From Bordetella parapertussis (GTDB lineage Bacteria > Pseudomonadota > Gammaproteobacteria > Burkholderiales > Burkholderiaceae), in contig CAMDLJ010000087.1 of NCBI GenBank assembly GCA_945901665.1, forward strand, positions 1 to 8,856: 8,856 nt of DNA, read 5' to 3'. A program made the position numbers and the translations under genes. Shown piece by piece: positions 5,744-8,856 of this stretch. Under the pieces are notes generated by a model that saw only the letters and a list, made by a program, of their open reading frames with translations, had not been told where the DNA came from and made no database searches. Within the stretch, counting starts at the first letter, position 1. Each line of letters opens with the position of its first letter.

Positions 5744-6526
5744 TCAGTGACGCTGTAAAAAGCCCAGCAGGGCTTGGTTAAAGACGGCCTCTTGCTCAAT
5801 GTTGGCAATGTGTGCAGCGTCTTTGATCACCAAGAACTCGGAGCCAGGTAAGTTCTCGTGGATTTGCTTGGCCATCTCTGGCGGTGTGCCGTGGTCTTGG
5901 TCGCCCACGATCACCAAGGCGGGCGCTTTGATTTCTTTCAGCCGGTCCAAATAGTCCACCTCGGCAATCGCCGCGCAGCAGCCGGCAAAGCCGTTGACGG
6001 GGGTGTTGGCTATGCCTTGGCCTATGCGCGCCATGATGGCGGGCTCACGTTGGCGGTAAGGTTCGGTGAACCAGCGCGACAAGGTGCCCTCGACCAAGGC
6101 GGTCATGCCTTTGTCGTGCGCCAATTTGATGCGATCCCCCCACATTTGGGCGGCATTGGGTGGGCGACGGCTGGTGGTGTCGGCCAGCACCAAGCTGGAG
6201 AAAACACCGGGGTGTGCCAAGGCATAGGCTTGGCCGATCATGCCGCCCATGGACAGCCCCACCCAATGGGTGTGCTCAATTTGGAGGTGCTGCAGCAAGC
6301 CGTGTACATCGCCCGCCAGCATGTCCATGCTGTAAGGGCCTGCCGGCGCGCTGGACTGGCCGTGGCCGCGGGTGTCAAAGCGCAACACAGTGAAGTGCGG
6401 CGCCAACAAGGCGGCCTGCGCGTCCCACATGCTGATGTCACACGCCAAGGAGTGCGACATGGTGACCCAAGGACCTTGACCTTCGATGGTGTAGTGGATG
6501 TCAATGTCGCCGATGCGTGCTTTCAT
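5744..6526 (-). CDS. Alpha/beta-fold hydrolase, 3-oxoadipate enol-lactonase (PcaD)-like
   Basis: A 260-residue cytoplasmic hydrolase, the same length as PcaD, which opens 3-oxoadipate enol-lactone in the beta-ketoadipate pathway. It shares the PcaD pattern along its length: HSLACDISMWDAQ (25-37), RFDTRGHGQSS (49-59), GLSMGGMIGQ (90-99, nucleophile Ser92), RWFTEPY (151-157), GFAGCCAAIAEVDYLDRL (179-196), GDQDHGTPP (208-216, Asp211) and AAHIANIEQ (237-245, His239). The triad is complete. GGAG lies 5 nt before the ATG. It follows the Bug-protein gene by 25 bp and probably shares its transcript. No other pca genes (B, C, I, J) are visible, so it may instead act on a related lactone or ester whose acid is carried by the neighbouring binding protein. 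Family confidence is high; exact substrate is uncertain. Confidence 0.9.
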   Translation of the reverse strand: MKARIGDIDIHYTIEGQGPWVTMSHSLACDISMWDAQAALLAPHFTVLRFDTRGHGQSSAPAGPYSMDMLAGDVHGLLQHLQIEHTHWVGLSMGGMIGQAYALAHPGVFSSLVLADTTSRRPPNAAQMWGDRIKLAHDKGMTALVEGTLSRWFTEPYRQREPAIMARIGQGIANTPVNGFAGCCAAIAEVDYLDRLKEIKAPALVIVGDQDHGTPPEMAKQIHENLPGSEFLVIKDAAHIANIEQEAVFNQALLGFLQRH

Positions 6527-6551
6527 GGTTTCTCCGTGGGTGGTTGGGTTG

Positions 6552-7532
6552 TCAGTCGATTTGAATTTGAGCGGCGGCTGCGAGTTTTTTGAAGTTCAGC
6601 ACTTCATCGGCGATCAGCTTGTCCATCTCATCAGGGGTGTTGGTGGCAGGCTCAATGCCCAGCGGGCCAAAGCGCTGGCGCACCTCAGGCTGGCGCAGCA
6701 CCGCCACCAGGTCGGCGTTGATTTTGTCCAGCACCGCGCGCGGGGTTTTGGCCGGCGCCAACAGGCCGTACCAAAACACCCATTTGTAGCCGGGCAGGCC
6801 AGCCTCGGCCACGGTGGGCAAATCGGGTGTTTCAGCCATGCGCTGGGTGCTGGTCACGGCAATCGCCTTGGCTTTGCCGTCCTTGACCAACTGGATGGCG
6901 CTGGCGTAGGGAGAAATGAACAAGTGCGTGCGCCCTGCAATGGTGTCGGTCAAGGCTTCGGGAATGCCTTTGAAGGGGACGTGAACCATTTGGACATTGG
7001 CTTGGGCCTTGAGCAATTCGGCGGCAAACTGCGAACCACTGCCGGTGCCGGCCGATGCGTAATTGAGTTGCCCAGGTTTGGCCCGGGCCAAGGCCAAAAA
7101 TTCTGCCAGGGTGTTCACCCCCAGCAAAGGCGACACCACCACCAAGGCCGGCCCGGTGGCGGTGAGTGAAATGCCCGAAAAATCTTTTTGCGGATCAAAC
7201 GCCAGCTTGGGATAAATGGCCGGTGCAATCGCGTGGGCCGATGAGATCGACAGCAGCGTGTGGCCATCCGCGGGAGACTGACTCAGGGCCAGCGCAGCCA
7301 CATTGCTGCCTGCACCCAAGCGGTTTTCCACGGTGACGGCTTGCTTCCATTGCTCAGACCATTTTTGTGCCAGCAAACGCGCTGCAATGTCGGGCACACC
7401 ACCGGGGGTGAAGCCGACCAATATTTTCACCGGCTTTTGTGGAAAGGCGGTTTGGGCCGTGGCCGTACCCAAGCCCCCAGTCAATGCCCCCCAGAGGAGG
7501 GCCCAATGGCAAGTCATGCGCAGCAAGTTCAT
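6552..7532 (-). CDS. Bug/TctC-family tripartite tricarboxylate transporter solute-binding protein
   Basis: A 326-residue periplasmic binding protein of the family greatly expanded in Bordetella and Comamonadaceae; members bind small carboxylic acids, aromatic acids or related solutes. The signal peptide spans about residues 1-26 (basic MNLLR start, hydrophobic core, ATAQ end with probable cut after Ala26). The mature start FPQKPVKILVGFTPGGVPDIAAR (30-52) is the family hallmark, with the glycine loop and the Asp that contacts the ligand carboxylate; then GAGSNVAALALSQSPADGHTLL (73-94) and NYASAGTGSGSQFAAELLK (157-175). ATG at 7532 is preferred over one at 7571, since the longer form would add 13 residues in front of a clear signal peptide, and a weak GGAA lies upstream of 7532. 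No TctA/TctB membrane partners are present, which is common for Bug proteins. It is cotranscribed with the enol-lactonase-like hydrolase, hinting at a linked substrate. Confidence 0.92.
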   Translation of the reverse strand: MNLLRMTCHWALLWGALTGGLGTATAQTAFPQKPVKILVGFTPGGVPDIAARLLAQKWSEQWKQAVTVENRLGAGSNVAALALSQSPADGHTLLSISSAHAIAPAIYPKLAFDPQKDFSGISLTATGPALVVVSPLLGVNTLAEFLALARAKPGQLNYASAGTGSGSQFAAELLKAQANVQMVHVPFKGIPEALTDTIAGRTHLFISPYASAIQLVKDGKAKAIAVTSTQRMAETPDLPTVAEAGLPGYKWVFWYGLLAPAKTPRAVLDKINADLVAVLRQPEVRQRFGPLGIEPATNTPDEMDKLIADEVLNFKKLAAAAQIQID

Positions 7533-7603
7533 GGTGTATTCCAGGGGTCGGTTCAGGGGCGGTGATAACATGAATCGATGTCGAAAAAAAGAGCGATTCT
7601 CAA
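7533..7603. other. Short divergent intergenic region with an inverted repeat
   Basis: Only 71 bp separate the Bug gene and the divergent hydrolase, so both promoters must be packed here or overlap. It contains GAATCG (7572-7577) and CGATTC (7594-7599) as an inverted repeat around a 16-bp spacer that includes an A7 tract (7584-7590). On the minus strand TTGAGA (7598-7603) resembles a -35 box, but no good -10 box follows at the right distance. No regulator gene is adjacent. Confidence 0.4.
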
Positions 7604-8323
7604 ATGAAAAAACACAATTTGGTGCTGGTGCCTGGCTTGATGTGTGACCACAGCGTGTGGGACCCCATGCTCGAGGGCTTGCGCAGTGATGCGTGTTGTC
7701 AGATCATAGACCACGGCCAGGCGCGCAGCCTGGTGGTCATGGCCCAGCAATTGTTGGCCTTGGCGCCGCCGCGCTTTGCCCTGGCCGGGCATTCCATGGG
7801 TGGGCGCGTGGCGCTGGAAGTCATGCGCTTAGCGCCCGAGCGGGTCACCCATTTGGCCTTGATGGACACCGGTTACCTGCCCAAGGCGCTCGGTGCGACG
7901 GGAGACGCCGAAGTGGCCAAGCGCATGGCTTTGGTGGCCATTGCCCAAAACCAAGGCGTGCGCGCCATGGCTTTGCAATGGGTGCAAGGCATGGTGGCCC
8001 CACACAGGTTGAGCGATGTGGCCCTGGTCGAGCGGGTGGTGGCCATGATGGAGCGCAAATCGGCCGAGGTGTTTGCGCACCAAATCAACGCCTTGATCGA
8101 ACGCCCCGATGGCACCGATGTGTTGCGCCAATTGCGCATACCCACCTTGGTGCTGTGTGGCGCGCTCGACAGTTGGTCCAACCCGGCGCAGCACGCAGAA
8201 ATTTCCCAATGGATCCCGGCGCGCCCGGCCGTGGTGTCGGTGGCCGATGCCGGTCACATGGTGACCATGGAGCGGCCTGAACCGGTGGTTCAGGCCTTCA
8301 AGGACTGGTTGTCCATGCCCTGA
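7604..8323 (+). CDS. Alpha/beta-fold hydrolase of unknown substrate
   Basis: A compact 239-residue serine hydrolase with a short cap. Motifs: LVLVPGLMCDHSVWDPM (6-22), nucleophile elbow AGHSMGG (61-67, Ser64), acid in CGALDSWSNP (Asp189) and base in DAGHMVTMERP (His218); the triad is complete. It is clearly different in sequence from the other two hydrolases in the window. Members of this broad group act as esterases, lactonases or C-C hydrolases, and the sequence does not decide among them. It is monocistronic here, divergent from the Bug gene, with its ATG preceded by a weak AGAG about 10 nt upstream. Its last 34 bp overlap the end of the convergent FAD hydroxylase gene. It might process a product of that hydroxylase, but that is only inference from position. 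Confidence 0.88.
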   Translation: MKKHNLVLVPGLMCDHSVWDPMLEGLRSDACCQIIDHGQARSLVVMAQQLLALAPPRFALAGHSMGGRVALEVMRLAPERVTHLALMDTGYLPKALGATGDAEVAKRMALVAIAQNQGVRAMALQWVQGMVAPHRLSDVALVERVVAMMERKSAEVFAHQINALIERPDGTDVLRQLRIPTLVLCGALDSWSNPAQHAEISQWIPARPAVVSVADAGHMVTMERPEPVVQAFKDWLSMP

Positions 8324-8856
8324 GCATGGAGCAGGTTTTGTAAGCGCGTTGCGCTTTGCGTGGTGCCGTCCAGGTAAGCCAGCACATAGCGGTCTGGGCG
8401 CACCAGCACCGCTGAGGCCTGTGCGCTGTCCATCACCCTTTGCAACACGCCTTGCATATCGCGCCATAAATTCTGCTCAACAGGGGGGGTAGATAAAAAA
8501 TCTTCTTCGGCACGCAGCAGGTCGATCACCACCAAGCCCGGCAGTTTCAATGTGGGCAAGGCAGGTCCATCGTGCCAACGCAGCAAAGCCCATGAGGGGC
8601 CCATCGCATCGTCGAGCCAACGGCGCTGGCCATCAAAGCCTTCCAGTTGGGGTTGGGGCAGCAGTTGACCGGCGGGGATGAGCGCACCCGGGCGTGGTGT
8701 GGCATCAAAAAAGCCCTGAAAAAAACGCGGCTTGGGTTTGAACTTCAGGTGCAAGATGTGGTCGCGAAAGCGGGGCACCCAGCACACCAAGCGCAACAAG
8801 CCTTGTGCCAGTGCAGCGCCCCAGGTGCTTTGGGGCTGCATGTAAATGCCAATGCG
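8290..8856 (-). CDS. FAD-dependent aromatic hydroxylase, MhpA-like, C-terminal part only
   Basis: The last 188 residues of a gene whose start lies beyond the right edge; the frame stays open there on a codon boundary. No FAD-binding GxGxxG motif is visible because that part is missing. What is seen fits the C-terminal region of 3-(3-hydroxyphenyl)propionate hydroxylase (MhpA) and related class A flavin monooxygenases: LKFKPKPRFFQG (about 38-49, compare the RFKPMPQYYGG stretch in MhpA as I recall it), then PAGQLLPQPQLE, WLDDAMGPSWALLRW, and near the end VLVRPDRYVLAY, the segment of the thioredoxin-like C-terminal domain. Such enzymes hydroxylate a phenolic ring with NAD(P)H and O2 in aromatic-acid degradation. 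An internal ATG at 8841 would give a 183-residue protein but cuts the homologous region, so it is unlikely to be the real start. It ends inside the convergent hydrolase gene. Confidence 0.85.
   Translation of the reverse strand, partial: RIGIYMQPQSTWGAALAQGLLRLVCWVPRFRDHILHLKFKPKPRFFQGFFDATPRPGALIPAGQLLPQPQLEGFDGQRRWLDDAMGPSWALLRWHDGPALPTLKLPGLVVIDLLRAEEDFLSTPPVEQNLWRDMQGVLQRVMDSAQASAVLVRPDRYVLAYLDGTTQSATRLQNLLHAQGMDNQSLKA

Noticed and set aside
5858..6592. 244-codon plus-strand open frame
   Set aside because: It mirrors the PcaD-like hydrolase gene; composition is unlike a real protein and no family is recognisable.
7829..8467. 212-codon minus-strand open frame
   Set aside because: It is antisense to the third hydrolase and His/Gly/Arg-rich; the MhpA-like gene occupies part of the region in another frame.

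Overview
The window reads as chromosomal DNA of a betaproteobacterium, most likely Comamonadaceae (Limnohabitans/Rhodoferax/Polaromonas-like). This is an inference from moderately high GC, the gene content (a Bug/TctC-type solute-binding protein, a Liv-type ABC importer, many alpha/beta hydrolases) and the compact layout. No RNA genes, insertion sequences, CRISPR arrays or prophage genes were seen.

Region A (1-4989, minus strand, transcribed right to left) looks like one operon: flavin reductase (4393-4989), alpha/beta hydrolase (3604-4374), luciferase-like flavin monooxygenase (2423-3592), then livH (1515-2399), livM (676-1518) and livG (1-674, cut by the left edge). Gaps are 18, 11 and 23 bp; livH and livM overlap by 4 bp, and livM and livG are separated by one base. 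The likely logic is that the ABC permease imports a small carboxylated or amino-acid-like compound, the reductase supplies reduced flavin, the monooxygenase oxidises the compound and the hydrolase opens the ester, lactone or C-C product. The substrate cannot be read from the sequence.

Region B (4990-5252) is the control region between the operon and a divergent MarR-family regulator gene (5253-5726, plus strand). It holds a near-consensus sigma-70 promoter facing the operon (TTGACA, 17 bp, TAACAT) and, about 14-25 nt downstream of the predicted start point, the perfect palindrome TTTGCATGCAAA. A second GCATGC-centred element lies close upstream of marR. This fits a ligand-released MarR repressor controlling both directions.

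Region C (5744-7532, minus strand) is a second, shorter operon: a Bug-family periplasmic solute-binding protein followed after 25 bp by a 3-oxoadipate enol-lactonase-like hydrolase. It converges on marR, with an A/T-rich hairpin between them.

Region D (7604-8856) holds a third, unrelated alpha/beta hydrolase on the plus strand, divergent from the Bug gene. Its end overlaps by 34 bp the end of a convergent minus-strand gene, which is the C-terminal part of an MhpA-like FAD aromatic hydroxylase cut by the right edge. Taken together the window looks like a catabolic accessory segment for aromatic, alicyclic or heterocyclic acids: two uptake systems, two unrelated flavin monooxygenase types and three hydrolases. 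No ring-cleavage dioxygenase is visible.
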